Below are positions 47,614-57,245 of a stretch of DNA of 64,000 nucleotides, piece after piece. The notes under the pieces are model-generated. The model searched no databases and had not been told where the DNA came from. It was given only the letters and a program-made list of their open reading frames with translations. The DNA comes from Actinocorallia sp. API 0066 (GTDB lineage Bacteria; Actinomycetota; Actinomycetes; Streptosporangiales; Streptosporangiaceae). A program made the translations under genes and the position numbers. Numbering within the stretch: position 1 is the first letter of the stretch; each line of letters begins with the position of its first letter. The stretch lies in NCBI RefSeq assembly GCF_020991275.1, contig NZ_JAJLQY010000008.1, positions 281,429-345,428 of the forward strand. Reading direction: 5' to 3'.

Positions 47614-49200
47614 TCAGCGGTGGTCGCGGGCTCGTGCCCACATCTGGAGGTAGGCTTCCGGGCCGTTGGCGAGGTCGGTGAGCATGGCGGGCGGCGCGGT
47701 CTGACGGAGGTCCTCGAGCCAGTCGGGGACGAGGCCGTAGTTGGCGACGCCCTCGGTGTTGTAGTCCCAGGTGCGCTGCCCGGTGGTGAGCCGGTCGAAC
47801 GTGACGGACGGGTCGAACGGCGAGGTGAACGGGTAGGTGACGGTGCTGCCCGCGCGGGGTCCGGGAAGGCTGGCGAAGCCGTTGGCGTCCAGGCCGATGC
47901 CGTACCCGAACAGGTGGCCGGGGTCGGACGCGGCCTTCAGGGTGCGCCAGTAGGGGACGGCCCGGTCGGGGCGCGGCTGGATCTGGGTGGCCATGCCGCC
48001 GAGCCGGTAGACGCGCGGGAGGAACGACGGGTCGGTCCAGTTGTGGGAGGAGATGACGCCGCCGTAGCGGAGCTTCTCCAGCAGGGTGAGGGTCTGGTCG
48101 GCGGCTTTCGCACTCATGTGATCGATCTCGATGATCATGCCGCGTTTGGCCATGCCGCGGATCATGTGTTCGCCGAGCGCGGTGAGCCCGTGTTTGTTGC
48201 AGTGTGGTTCGTCGGGGTAGTTGGGCAGGCCGGGCAGCGGGACGCCGAGCCACTGGCCGAGCGGCGGCGGCAGGGAGCGCAGCGACATGATGGTGTTGTC
48301 GGGGACGCCGGTGCAGCGCTCGACCTGCCAGAACTGTCCGGTGCTGAGGAAGTTCCCGGCGTTGACGAGCAGGCCCGCGGTGCCGCCGTCGAACCGGACC
48401 CCGCACAGCGCGTTGTCGAACTTGTGGCAGACGAACATGCTGGACACGCCCATCGCCTTGACCTCGTCCAGGCCGCGGTCGATCTGCGCCTTCGTGCACT
48501 TGGGGACGCCGAGGAACTTGCCGCAGCCGAACGGTTCGGACGCCTCGATGCCGGTGACGACGGCGAGTTTGCCCTGGCCGATGACCTGGCGTGCCTGCTC
48601 GGGTGAGGTGACGAGCCGGAACCAGCCCTTGCCGGGGCCGCCGTTCAGGCCGTCGATGTAGGACTGCATCTCGCGGGCGCGCCGCATCTCCAGCCGGACG
48701 GTGTCCATCTCGTCGCACTTGTTGCGTTTCAGGGGGTAGACGTCGCACAGGATCCGGTTGGCGACGAGCTGGTCGACGAGGATCCGCAGGCCGCCGCGCC
48801 AGGCCCGCTCCAGCCACGTGTGGTACACCATCTGGTGCGTCTGGGAGTTGTGCGCCGGCCAGTAGCTGAAGGTCGGGTAGCCGTCGGTGGCGTGCTCCCC
48901 GGTGGCGGTGCCGTGCACGAAGAAGTTCTCGATGACGGCGTACTGGCCGTTCGGCCCGTGGTCGGGACAGTCCCGCAGCGCCTCCTCGATCCCGTCGGGG
49001 TCGAACGGTTTGCCGCAGATGATCCTCCCGCCCATGTTCTCGTGCCCTTCGACGTGCGTGTGCGCGTCCAGCAACCCCTGCACCGGCCCACCGGCCGAGC
49101 CCGGATCCCCGCCTTCAGCAGCCCGCCCGGGAACCCCCAGCAGACTCCACACCGCCACCAGGGCCACAAAGCCCGCAAAAAACCGTGATCTCCTCCACAT
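47614..49200 (-). CDS. Secreted membrane-dipeptidase-like (peptidase M19) protein
   Basis: 528 residues. The N-terminal signal peptide has Arg-rich start and hydrophobic core (FFAGFVALVAVWSLLGVPGR) with cleavage expected around residue 28. Metal-binding motifs of the M19/amidohydrolase fold are visible: DAHTHVEGH, IEIDHMSAKAADQ and VISSHNW. Several Cys (about 10) suit disulfides outside the cell. M19 enzymes hydrolyse dipeptides or beta-lactams; the divergent sequence leaves the substrate open. Confidence 0.85.
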   Translation of the reverse strand: MWRRSRFFAGFVALVAVWSLLGVPGRAAEGGDPGSAGGPVQGLLDAHTHVEGHENMGGRIICGKPFDPDGIEEALRDCPDHGPNGQYAVIENFFVHGTATGEHATDGYPTFSYWPAHNSQTHQMVYHTWLERAWRGGLRILVDQLVANRILCDVYPLKRNKCDEMDTVRLEMRRAREMQSYIDGLNGGPGKGWFRLVTSPEQARQVIGQGKLAVVTGIEASEPFGCGKFLGVPKCTKAQIDRGLDEVKAMGVSSMFVCHKFDNALCGVRFDGGTAGLLVNAGNFLSTGQFWQVERCTGVPDNTIMSLRSLPPPLGQWLGVPLPGLPNYPDEPHCNKHGLTALGEHMIRGMAKRGMIIEIDHMSAKAADQTLTLLEKLRYGGVISSHNWTDPSFLPRVYRLGGMATQIQPRPDRAVPYWRTLKAASDPGHLFGYGIGLDANGFASLPGPRAGSTVTYPFTSPFDPSVTFDRLTTGQRTWDYNTEGVANYGLVPDWLEDLRQTAPPAMLTDLANGPEAYLQMWARARDHR

Positions 49201-49306
49201 AACATGAGACTAATTCGCCTTCACCCCCCTGAGAGGACCCAATCCCCACCCTCACCGCGTTCTTCACCGGCTGGATGAGACGGTCTGGCGGCGACCGGCG
49301 CGGGGG

Positions 49307-49801
49307 TCAGTCGGCGGAGTCCGGTCGCTCGTAGCCGAAGGCGAACTCCGCCACCATCCACCTGCCATCGATCTTGCGCAGCTCCATGGAGGCGATGTCC
49401 AGCGCGTTCGCCTCCTGGAGCCGAGCGGTCGCGGCGCTTCCGGCCTGGTGTTTCTTGGGGATCGCCGTCATCTCCACCGACAACAGTGCAGACCGCTGCT
49501 GCTCGGAAAGGGACTCATAGATCGCGATCACGGCCTCTTCGCACGTTGCCGACTTCCGTCCGCCGACCAGGTCGTTCGCCCGGTCGAGCAGCGCTTCCTC
49601 GCCCTTGCGGGAGAGGGCGTGGCAGGCCGTGGCGGAATCACCCGAGGCGATACCCCGAAGAAGATCCTGGGCCACGTCGCGCAACACCTGCTCTGACCGG
49701 AAGAAGAGGTAGGCACAGCCTCCAGTCATCGCGAGCATCAGAATAACAACCACAAAACCGACACGCGCCGCGAACCTGAGTTCGGAATCCGATATGCGCA
49801 C
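49307..49801 (-). CDS. Membrane-anchored hypothetical protein
   Basis: 164 residues with one N-terminal membrane segment (FVVVILMLAMTGGCAYLFFR) and an extracytoplasmic part that looks like a small mixed alpha/beta domain (SVEMTAIPKKHQAGSAATAR, IDGRWMVAEFAF), recalling SnoaL/NTF2-like stress-protein domains. The GGC at the end of the segment is not a convincing lipobox. It is co-directional with the dipeptidase gene. Function unknown. Confidence 0.65.
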   Translation of the reverse strand: MRISDSELRFAARVGFVVVILMLAMTGGCAYLFFRSEQVLRDVAQDLLRGIASGDSATACHALSRKGEEALLDRANDLVGGRKSATCEEAVIAIYESLSEQQRSALLSVEMTAIPKKHQAGSAATARLQEANALDIASMELRKIDGRWMVAEFAFGYERPDSAD

Positions 49802-50156
49802 CGCCGTATCATAGCAGCACAGAACGCCCCTAAGCGGCGACCCATCGATCGATATAAGTAGATCCGATAATGAACTGGTAACAGGTCATATCGGATTCAT
49901 CAAGGCGGACCGGGCTCCCACGGCCGTCAACAAGATCGGTGTCGAAGCAGCACAAGTCCACCTCAGCCGCGTGGAGACCCCGCTCGTTCACGGCGAAGGC
50001 GAAAGGCAGGCGGGGTGGGCGACGGAAAGGCGGAAAACGCTCGGCAACGCATTCGGCGCGCGGCCGAACACAGGCAGCTCAACGTGCTGAAAGGGCGCTC
50101 GGCCGCCTGGATAGCACGATGGACGCCGGTGAGTTCGCCAATGCGGGTGTGGTGGG
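49802..50156. other. Intergenic region, no supported gene
   Basis: About 355 bp; its left 120 bp are unusually A+T-rich for this chromosome. A short plus-strand frame (49939-50160) reads as low-complexity Arg/Lys/Gly sequence and runs into the regulator gene, so I do not call it. The region also lies where a C-terminal helix-turn-helix of the adjacent minus-strand regulator would be expected, but none is encoded. Confidence 0.45.
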
Positions 50157-52220
50157 TTAGATGGTGGTTGGGGTGGGGGTGAGGGGGGTTTCGAGGCCGT
50201 GGAGGAAGGCTTTTTTGTAGGAGGGGTCGCCGATGGCGGTGCGGATCTGGGTTTCGCAGGTGCGGCGGGCGGCGGCGAGTTCGGGGGAGCCGAACTGGGC
50301 GGTGCCGAAGGTCGCGCGCCAGGCCTGTTCGCCGGTGCCCAGGACCGTCGCGGCCTGCTCGAACTCCCCCAGGCCCGCCAAGGCCAGGGCCAGGGAGTCC
50401 AGGACCAAAGCCATGCCCCAGTAGTCGCCGAGCTGCCGGTTGGCCTCCAGCGCCTGGCGGGCATGGTCGACGGCGGTACGCAGGTCGCCGGTGCCGAGCG
50501 CGGCCAACGCCCAGATGTAGTCGCCCCACGACCGGTACTTGAACTCGCGGCGCCGCGCCCCCTCACCCCGGATCCACTCGGCCAAACCGATCGCCGCCGG
50601 ATAGTCGCCGCGCACGATGTGGATGTAGGACACGCACGCCTGCACCATCAGCGCCGTCGCCTCCGCCATCCCCTCGGCCTCGTGCGGGCCGCCCGGCTCG
50701 GGCAGCGCGTCGAACGGCGCGACGAGCGTCATCGCCAGGTCGGCGTCACCACGGATCGACCAGCCGGTACCCGCCAGGTACGCCGCCGCACGCGCCGACA
50801 CACCGTGCGGAGGACGGTCCTCACCCCGCGCGGCGGCCGTGCAGATCCCGATCGCGTGGTTGGTCGCGTCGATGTCGCCCTGGGCGAGGACGACGAGGCC
50901 ATACGCCCACGCGGCCCGCATCCGGTGGTAGCCCGGAGCCGTGTCGTGCGCGAGAGCCCGCTCGAAGTAGTGGCGGCCCTCACGCTGGTGCCCGCAGCAG
51001 TACCAGAAGAACCACAGCCCGCCCAGCAGCTCCAGCGCGGCGTCACCCGGCTCGGTGAAACACGTCTCCAACGCGACCCGCAGGTCGGCGAAGTCACGGG
51101 CGAACCCGCGCGCCAGATCGGCCTGCTCGGGGCCGAACCACCGGCCGAACGCCCGGCGCGCCTCGTCCCGGTAGTGGTCGCGGTGCGCGAGCCGCGACGC
51201 CCGCTCCTCCCCGAGATCACGCAGCCAGTGCGCGCCGAACTCCGCGATCGTGTCGAGCAGCGTGTACCGGCCGTCGCGGGCCTTCACCAGCGACTTGTCG
51301 ACGAGCGCGCCCAGCGTGGCCCGGACGTCGTCGGCCGGGAGCGGACCGCCCGCGCACACCCGCTGCGCGGCCTCCAGGGTGAAGGACCCGGCGAACACCG
51401 ACAGGCGCGCCCACAGCAGCCGCTCCCGGGGCGTGCACAGCTCGTGGCTCCACCCGATCGTCGTCCACAGCGCCTCGTGGTGCGGCGGCGCCTGGCCCGC
51501 CCGCCGACGCCCGGCCTCAAGCCCGAACCGGTCCTGGATCCGCGCGGTCAGCTCGGCGACGGGCAGGTCCGCGACGAGCGCGGCGGCCAGCTCGACCGCC
51601 AGCGGGATGCCCTCCAGCCGCGCGCAGACCTCCACGACGGTCGGGAGGGTCTCGTCGGTGAGCGCGAAGGCCGGGGAGACGGCGGCGGCACGATCCGCGA
51701 ACAGCCGGACGGCCTCCCGGCCCACGGGCAGCGGCTCCAACGCGATCCGGGACTCACCCCGCACCCCGACCGGCTGCCTACTGGTCGCGACGATCCGCAC
51801 GCCGGGCGCGACACCCAACAGCACCGTGATCATCATCGCGCACGGCTCCAGGAGATGCTCACACCCGTCCAGGACCAGCAGGCAGCGGGCCCCGGCCAGC
51901 CGGTCGGCCAGCACCTCGACCATCGGCCGGGTCGTCTGGTCCTGCAACCGCATCTCCCGGCAGATGAGATGCGGCAGCAGGGTGCCGTCACGCAGTTGCG
52001 ACAGCCGCACCACCCACACGCCGTCAGGGAAACCGTCCGAGACCCGCGCCGCCGCCTCCAGCGCCGTCCTCGTCTTCCCGACACCACCGACGCCCGTCAG
52101 CGTGACCAGCCGCTCCGTGCGCAGCGCCTCCTCGATCGCGGCGAGCTCACCCGCGCGCCCCACAAAACTGGACAGATCGGTGGAGATGTTGCCGCGACGC
52201 CCGTACGCCTCTGTGCCCAT
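50157..52220 (-). CDS. AfsR/LAL-like NTPase with TPR region, lacking a DNA-binding domain
   Basis: 687 residues: an NB-ARC-type ATPase (Walker A GVGGVGKT at 43-50; LLVLDGCEHLL as Walker B) and a winged-helix-like linker (LWARLSVFAGSFTLEAAQRV), then TPR-like helices. Homologs usually continue into a LuxR helix-turn-helix after a ...LTxRExEV segment; here the protein stops at LETPLTPTPTTI with no HTH. It may act through a partner, or it may be a truncated regulator. It starts 101 bp from a divergent SpoIIE-like gene. Confidence 0.85.
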   Translation of the reverse strand: MGTEAYGRRGNISTDLSSFVGRAGELAAIEEALRTERLVTLTGVGGVGKTRTALEAAARVSDGFPDGVWVVRLSQLRDGTLLPHLICREMRLQDQTTRPMVEVLADRLAGARCLLVLDGCEHLLEPCAMMITVLLGVAPGVRIVATSRQPVGVRGESRIALEPLPVGREAVRLFADRAAAVSPAFALTDETLPTVVEVCARLEGIPLAVELAAALVADLPVAELTARIQDRFGLEAGRRRAGQAPPHHEALWTTIGWSHELCTPRERLLWARLSVFAGSFTLEAAQRVCAGGPLPADDVRATLGALVDKSLVKARDGRYTLLDTIAEFGAHWLRDLGEERASRLAHRDHYRDEARRAFGRWFGPEQADLARGFARDFADLRVALETCFTEPGDAALELLGGLWFFWYCCGHQREGRHYFERALAHDTAPGYHRMRAAWAYGLVVLAQGDIDATNHAIGICTAAARGEDRPPHGVSARAAAYLAGTGWSIRGDADLAMTLVAPFDALPEPGGPHEAEGMAEATALMVQACVSYIHIVRGDYPAAIGLAEWIRGEGARRREFKYRSWGDYIWALAALGTGDLRTAVDHARQALEANRQLGDYWGMALVLDSLALALAGLGEFEQAATVLGTGEQAWRATFGTAQFGSPELAAARRTCETQIRTAIGDPSYKKAFLHGLETPLTPTPTTI

Positions 52221-52353
52221 GCGATGCTCCGCTCACCGGTGACATTGCGGAATTGCGACGATACTCCGAGCATCGGGGATTTGTTCGCTCTTCGCGCGCA
52301 TCGCCTCACCCACGGCTAGGATGAGAACCCGACAGGGTCACGAGAGGCGGTCA

Positions 52354-53082
52354 GTGGAACCCTTCGACGCGCAGTCGGCCCCGTCCTCGCACTGCGGATC
52401 CGTCCGGGTGGAACGCGCACGCACCACCACCCCGCCCGACGCGCGCCGGTCCCGCTGCGAGGTCATCCACTCGCCGTTCGGCGTGCGCGCGATCGCCGCC
52501 CACCCCGTCGGCCGGGACCGCGGCGCGCTCCTCGGTGAGGTGCTGCGCGGCTTCCTCGAACTGGCGATGCACGAGACGAGCCTGGCCGGCATCGCGTTCC
52601 GCATCGACGGATTCCTGTCCGACCGGGGCGAGGAGTACACGAGCGCGGCCCTCGTCCAGTTCGACCCGGCCCGCCTGGACGCCGAGGTCATCTCCTGCGG
52701 GCACGCCCCGCCCGTCGTCGTGCGGGCCGACGGACGAGCCGAGCCGTGCGCGGTGCCCGCCGCGCTGCCGCTCGGCCTCCAGGCGATGGAACCCGGCTGG
52801 TACACCCCCACGTGGATCCCGCTCGCGCCCGGCGACGGACTCCTGCTGTACTCCGGCGGCGTCACGGCCCTCCAACACCCCTACCCGTTCCCGACCCGCG
52901 TCCCCCGCCTGGCCTCCCACGACCCGTCGGCCTTCACCGAACACCTCGCCGCCGACGTCGCCGCCCACTCCGACCGGCCCACCGACCTCCTACTCCTCCT
53001 CCCCGAACCGTCACCCTTCCTCCCGCGCCGCCCACGCCCCCAGGTCCCCACCCTCGGCCCCGGCTGGTCCGACTCCCCCTGA
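52354..53082 (+). CDS. SpoIIE/PP2C-like phosphatase domain protein, probably degenerate
   Basis: About 242 residues from a GTG at 52354. The C-terminal half matches SpoIIE-type PP2C phosphatases (EVISCGHAPPVVVRADGRAE, PLAPGDGLLLYSGGVT). The usual metal-binding Asp of YTDG/YSDG is replaced by Gly (YSGGV), and the N-terminal metal-binding motif (D-x-x-GHG type) is missing. The protein may be inactive or regulatory. It is divergent from the AfsR-like ATPase, suggesting a functional pair. Confidence 0.75.
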   Translation: MEPFDAQSAPSSHCGSVRVERARTTTPPDARRSRCEVIHSPFGVRAIAAHPVGRDRGALLGEVLRGFLELAMHETSLAGIAFRIDGFLSDRGEEYTSAALVQFDPARLDAEVISCGHAPPVVVRADGRAEPCAVPAALPLGLQAMEPGWYTPTWIPLAPGDGLLLYSGGVTALQHPYPFPTRVPRLASHDPSAFTEHLAADVAAHSDRPTDLLLLLPEPSPFLPRRPRPQVPTLGPGWSDSP

Positions 53083-53172
53083 CCCCACACCAGGATCACC
53101 GCCGTGGGTGGTCAGTGAAGATCTTCGTGGGGGCGGGGCGGGCGTGAAGGGGCCTCGCCTACGGTGTGCAGC

Positions 53173-53775
53173 ATGGGCACTGCGACGGAGCGCGACCCGC
53201 TGGGCGACGTGGCGTTGCGGCTGTTCGCCGAACTCGGCTACGACGCCGTCTCCCCCCGGCTCATCGCCGACGCCACCGGCGTCCAACCGGACGTCCTCAC
53301 CGCCCGAGGCGGCAAAAGCGGCCTCTACCTGGAGATCCTCCAACGCTACTTCCGCGCCCAGAACGGCATGCTCGACGAGATCGAGTCCACCCACACCGCC
53401 GACGCCGAAGGCGTCTACACCTCACTCACGATCTTCATCGAGTTCGAACTCGCCCACCCCCGCGAACTCGCGATCTGGCAGCACCGCGGCCTCGGCGACG
53501 CCGCCGACCTCACCGACGTCGAAGAACGCTTCTGGAACCCGATCTACCAGCGGATCAGCGGCATCCTCGGACCCGAGGTCATGTGGCACCCCGCCTACCA
53601 GCTGTTCGTCAACCTCAAAACCTGGGCCGTGTACGGATTCCTGTTCGGCGGCGTCATCACCCCCACGGGCGACCGGCTCGGCCCCACCGACCCCGAGGGC
53701 CGCCGCCTCTTCCGCGACCACATGTACCGGCTGTGCGACATCGTCCTGGACGCCGGCCTCCGCGACGCCTTCTGA
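53173..53775 (+). CDS. TetR-family transcriptional regulator
   Basis: 200 residues. The N-terminal part (GDVALRLFAELGYDAVSPRL, IADATGVQPDVLTARGGKSG) is a TetR-like helix-turn-helix, though the recognition helix departs from the usual xLYxHF form. The rest is helical with aromatic ligand-pocket residues (YQLFVNLKTWAVYGFLFGG). It is tail-to-tail with a second TetR gene. Target unknown. Confidence 0.82.
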   Translation: MGTATERDPLGDVALRLFAELGYDAVSPRLIADATGVQPDVLTARGGKSGLYLEILQRYFRAQNGMLDEIESTHTADAEGVYTSLTIFIEFELAHPRELAIWQHRGLGDAADLTDVEERFWNPIYQRISGILGPEVMWHPAYQLFVNLKTWAVYGFLFGGVITPTGDRLGPTDPEGRRLFRDHMYRLCDIVLDAGLRDAF

Positions 53776-53851
53776 CCCCGCCACGCGGGCCGCCGCCCGC
53801 CCGAGACCGCGGGCACCGGGCCCCGTCAGGCCGCGCCTCCGCGCACGGACC

Positions 53852-54403
53852 TCACCCGCCGTCGGGTCCCGCCAACAGCAGCGCCGCCAGCGCACGATAG
53901 GCCGCCGCGTCGTCCAACCCCGTCAGCTCCCGCAGGTCACCGCGGTGCACCGCCTCCATCACCAGGCCCGCGACCGCACCGGCGAACACCGCGTCCCGGC
54001 CCGGCGACGCGGCGGCGATCAGCTCACGCACCCGGTCGGCCGCGATCGCCGTGTTGCGCCGGTACACCTCACGGGCCGGCGCGAACGCCGCCAGATCCGC
54101 GAAGAACACCGGCGACGCCGCCGCCAGCTCCACCGAGATCGCCCGCAGGTACACACCCACCCGGACCCGTGGATCGCCCTCCCGCGCGACCGCCGCCTCC
54201 ACCCGGCCCGTCGCCCGCCGGAAGAACGCCCGCACCACCGTGACGATGATCTGCTCCTTGCTGCCCGCCACCACGTACAGCGTCGACTTCGAACAGCGCA
54301 GCGCCGCCGCCAGGTCCGCGACGCCCAGCCGCAGGAACCCGCGCGCCAGGAACACCTCGATGAGCCCCGCGACGAGCTCCTCACGCCGGGCCGCACCATC
54401 CAT
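53852..54403 (-). CDS. TetR-family transcriptional regulator, probably of the divergent acyl-CoA dehydrogenase
   Basis: 183 residues with the helix-turn-helix LGVADLAAALRCSKSTLYVV near the N-terminus and a helical effector domain. The start at 54403 (MDGAARREELVAGLIEVFLA) fits the family. It is divergent from the acyl-CoA dehydrogenase at 54501 with 97 bp between them. That gap contains CCAGTACCAGAACGAGTTC and CCCAGTACCGCCAGTGGTAC-like A/T-containing palindromic stretches that could be its operator. Confidence 0.9.
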   Translation of the reverse strand: MDGAARREELVAGLIEVFLARGFLRLGVADLAAALRCSKSTLYVVAGSKEQIIVTVVRAFFRRATGRVEAAVAREGDPRVRVGVYLRAISVELAAASPVFFADLAAFAPAREVYRRNTAIAADRVRELIAAASPGRDAVFAGAVAGLVMEAVHRGDLRELTGLDDAAAYRALAALLLAGPDGG

Positions 54404-54500
54404 GAGCCGGACGCTACCAGCCACCACCCGCCCAGTACCAGAACGAGTTCCCCAGTACCGCCAGTGGTACCGTCCGAACCATCCAGGAAAGGAGCACCCC

Positions 54501-55643
54501 ATGCCCGCCGAACGCCTGCTGCCCACCCCCGAAGCCGAAGACCTCCTCCGCCTCACCCGCGACCTCGCCACCCGCGAACTACTCCCCCGCGCCGCGACCG
54601 CCGAACGCGACGAGACCTTCCCCCGCGACGTCTTCACCCTCCTCGGCGGAGCCGGACTCCTCTCCCTGCCCTACCCCCACACCCACGGAGGCGGCGACCA
54701 GCCCTACGAGACCTACCTCCAGGTCCTCGAAGAGATCGGCACCGCGTGGGCCAGCGTCGCCGTCGGCGTCAGCGTCCACGCCCTGTCCTGCTTCCCCCTG
54801 TTCGCCTACGGCACCGACACCCAACGCGACCGATGGCTCCCCACCCTGCTCTCCGGCGACACCCTCGGCGCCTACTGCCTGTCCGAAGCCCACGCCGGCT
54901 CCGACCCCGCCGCCATGCGCACCCGCGCCCGCCGCGACGGCGACCACTACACCCTGCGCGGCGCCAAAGCCTGGACCACCCACGGCGGCCGCGCCGACTT
55001 CTACACCGTCATGGCCCGCACCAGCGACGACGGCGGCCGCGGCATCTCCTGCTTCCACATCCCCGCCGACACCCCCGGCCTCGCCTTCGACAAACCCGAA
55101 GAGAAAATGGGCCTCACCGGATCCGTCACCGCCACCGTCCGCCTCGACGACGTCCGCGTCCCCGCCGACCACCTCATCGGCACCGAAGGCCAAGGACTCA
55201 CCATCGCCCTCGCCGCCCTCGACGCGGGACGGCTCGGCATCTCCGCCGTCGCCACCGGCGTCGCCCAAGCGGCCCTCGACCACGCCGTCGCCTACGCCAA
55301 ACAACGCGAAGCCTTCGGCAAACCCATCATCGACCACCAGGGCCTCGGCTTCCTCCTCGCCGACATGGCGGCCGCCGTCGAAACCGCACGCGCCGCCTAC
55401 CTCCACGCCGCCCGCGTCAAAGACGCGGGACGCCCCTACGGACGCCAGGCGTCCATCGCCAAACTCGTCGCCACCGACAACGCCATGCAAGTCACCACCG
55501 ACGCCGTGCAGGTCCTCGGCGGCGCCGGCTACACCCGCGACTTCCCCGTCGAACGGTTCATGCGCGAAACCAAGGTCATGCAGATCTTCGAAGGCACCAA
55601 CCAGATCCAACGCCTCGTCATCGCCCGCCACCTCGCCCGCTGA
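54501..55643 (+). CDS. Acyl-CoA dehydrogenase (paralog of the gene at 32632)
   Basis: A 380-residue acyl-CoA dehydrogenase with AYCLSEAHAGSDPAAMRTRA and MQIFEGTNQIQRL (catalytic Glu), of identical length and highly similar to the gene at 32632. A strong ribosome site (AAAGGAG) lies 10 nt before the ATG. It is probably repressed by the divergent TetR. Substrate chain length is not readable. Confidence 0.94.
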   Translation: MPAERLLPTPEAEDLLRLTRDLATRELLPRAATAERDETFPRDVFTLLGGAGLLSLPYPHTHGGGDQPYETYLQVLEEIGTAWASVAVGVSVHALSCFPLFAYGTDTQRDRWLPTLLSGDTLGAYCLSEAHAGSDPAAMRTRARRDGDHYTLRGAKAWTTHGGRADFYTVMARTSDDGGRGISCFHIPADTPGLAFDKPEEKMGLTGSVTATVRLDDVRVPADHLIGTEGQGLTIALAALDAGRLGISAVATGVAQAALDHAVAYAKQREAFGKPIIDHQGLGFLLADMAAAVETARAAYLHAARVKDAGRPYGRQASIAKLVATDNAMQVTTDAVQVLGGAGYTRDFPVERFMRETKVMQIFEGTNQIQRLVIARHLAR

Positions 55644-55684
55644 CCCGCACCGTGTTCCGATGGGCCCGCAGGACGGCCGCGCCC

Positions 55685-56497
55685 TCAACGGCGCGGCACG
55701 TCCCGCACGACCGGCAGATCCACCACCGTGTCCCGCACCGCGTGCGGCACCGCACCCCGCGCACCCGGCACCGCCGCGTGCCGCCCACCCGCGCGCGGCG
55801 CGAAGAACGACAACGGCGTCAGAACGAACGTGTACACGTGCCCCAACGGCGCGGCGAACACCAGCATCAGCGCGGCCACCGCCATCCCGCCCCACACCGC
55901 GCCCGCCACCACGTCATGCGGATAGTGCACCCCCACCAGCACCCGCAACACCACACCCGCCACCCCCAACGGCAGCGTCACCCACGCCAGCCGAGGCCGC
56001 GCCACCGCGAGCCCCGCGGCGATCCCCATCGCGATCACCGAATGGTTGCTCGGAAACGACCAGTCACCCACCGCCGGACAGTGCGCCGCCACCTCCGCCG
56101 CCACCACCCGGCACGGACGCTCCTGCGCCACCACCACCTTCACCACCTCACTCAACCCGTACGCCGCCGTCGACCCCACCACCACCAGCGACAACGCCGC
56201 CAACCCCACCACATCACGCCGGAACAGCGTCACGAACGCCACCACCGTGTACAGCACGACAAGGCCGATCAACGTCGCGTCCGTCGCGACCTCCAACACC
56301 GGCCCCACCCACGACGGCGACCCCGCCACCCACCCCACCGCCGACGCGTACACCGACGCCGACACACCCTCCGCGACCCGCACCGGCGACCCGCCGCCCC
56401 GCGGCGCCAACACCGCCACCGCACCCGCGCCCACGACCAGCGCCGCCGTCGCACCCGCCAGCCGACGACCGACCTCACTCCCATACCAGATCCCCAT
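55685..56497 (-). CDS. PAP2-family membrane phosphatase
   Basis: 270 residues with about six membrane segments and the PAP2 signature: KVVVAQERP (KxxxxxxRP), PSNHS (the Gly of PSGH is Asn) and RVLVGVHYPHDV (His and Asp). Such enzymes dephosphorylate undecaprenyl diphosphate or phosphatidate at the membrane. The ATG at 56497 is used; a GTG 39 nt upstream is possible. It is divergent from the HAD gene. Confidence 0.9.
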   Translation of the reverse strand: MGIWYGSEVGRRLAGATAALVVGAGAVAVLAPRGGGSPVRVAEGVSASVYASAVGWVAGSPSWVGPVLEVATDATLIGLVVLYTVVAFVTLFRRDVVGLAALSLVVVGSTAAYGLSEVVKVVVAQERPCRVVAAEVAAHCPAVGDWSFPSNHSVIAMGIAAGLAVARPRLAWVTLPLGVAGVVLRVLVGVHYPHDVVAGAVWGGMAVAALMLVFAAPLGHVYTFVLTPLSFFAPRAGGRHAAVPGARGAVPHAVRDTVVDLPVVRDVPRR

Positions 56498-56570
56498 GAA
56501 CAGCGATTGTACGAACCAAACCACCCCACCAAACACAAACCCAACAACCCGCCGACGCTACCCTCGAACC

Positions 56571-57245
56571 ATGATCAAAGCTGTGCTCTGGGACGTCGAC
56601 GACACACTCTTCGACCACACCACCGCCGACCGGCACGGCATCATCGGCCACCTCACCGAACAGGGACTCCCCGCCGACACGGCGGCCCTCACCCGCTGGC
56701 GCGCCCTCACCGAAGCCGCCTACGCACGCTTCGAAACCGGCGAACTCACCTTCCAGGAACAACGCCGCGAACGCGCCCGCGCCTACCTCGGCCCGCGCAC
56801 CACCGACGCCGAAGCCGACGCCTGGTTCGCCCGCTACCTCACCCACTTCGAAGCCGCCTGGACCGCCTTCCCCGACGCCGCACCCACCCTCACCACACTC
56901 ACCGCCCACCGCCACGCCGTCCTCTCCAACTCCACCACCCCGCTCCAACACCGCAAACTCACCACCCTCGGCCTCCGCCACCACTTCGAGTTCCTCGCCT
57001 GCTCCGACGAGACAGGCCACGCCAAACCCGACCCCGCCGCCTTCCACCACGCCGCCCGCACCCTCGGCCTGCCACCCCACCACATCGCCTACGTCGGCGA
57101 CCGCCTCGACCTCGACGCCCAGGCCGCCACCGCCGCCGGACTCCACGGCATCTGGCTCAACCGCACACCCACCACAACCCCACCGCCCGACACCCACCAC
57201 ATCACCACGCTCTTTACCCTGCCCGACCTCCTCAAAACCCTCTGA
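56571..57245 (+). CDS. HAD-superfamily hydrolase
   Basis: A 224-residue HAD phosphatase with motif I WDVDDTLFD (nucleophile and acid Asp), motif II LSNST, motif III Lys in GHAKPDP and motif IV GDRLDLD, plus a helical cap. Length and cap type match the small phosphatase/phosphonatase-like group. Substrate unknown. Confidence 0.92.
   Translation: MIKAVLWDVDDTLFDHTTADRHGIIGHLTEQGLPADTAALTRWRALTEAAYARFETGELTFQEQRRERARAYLGPRTTDAEADAWFARYLTHFEAAWTAFPDAAPTLTTLTAHRHAVLSNSTTPLQHRKLTTLGLRHHFEFLACSDETGHAKPDPAAFHHAARTLGLPPHHIAYVGDRLDLDAQAATAAGLHGIWLNRTPTTTPPPDTHHITTLFTLPDLLKTL

Noticed and set aside
49939..50160. Small basic protein of 73 residues
   Set aside because: Low-complexity Arg/Lys/Gly translation and overlap with the end of the opposite-strand regulator; no ribosome site, no family.
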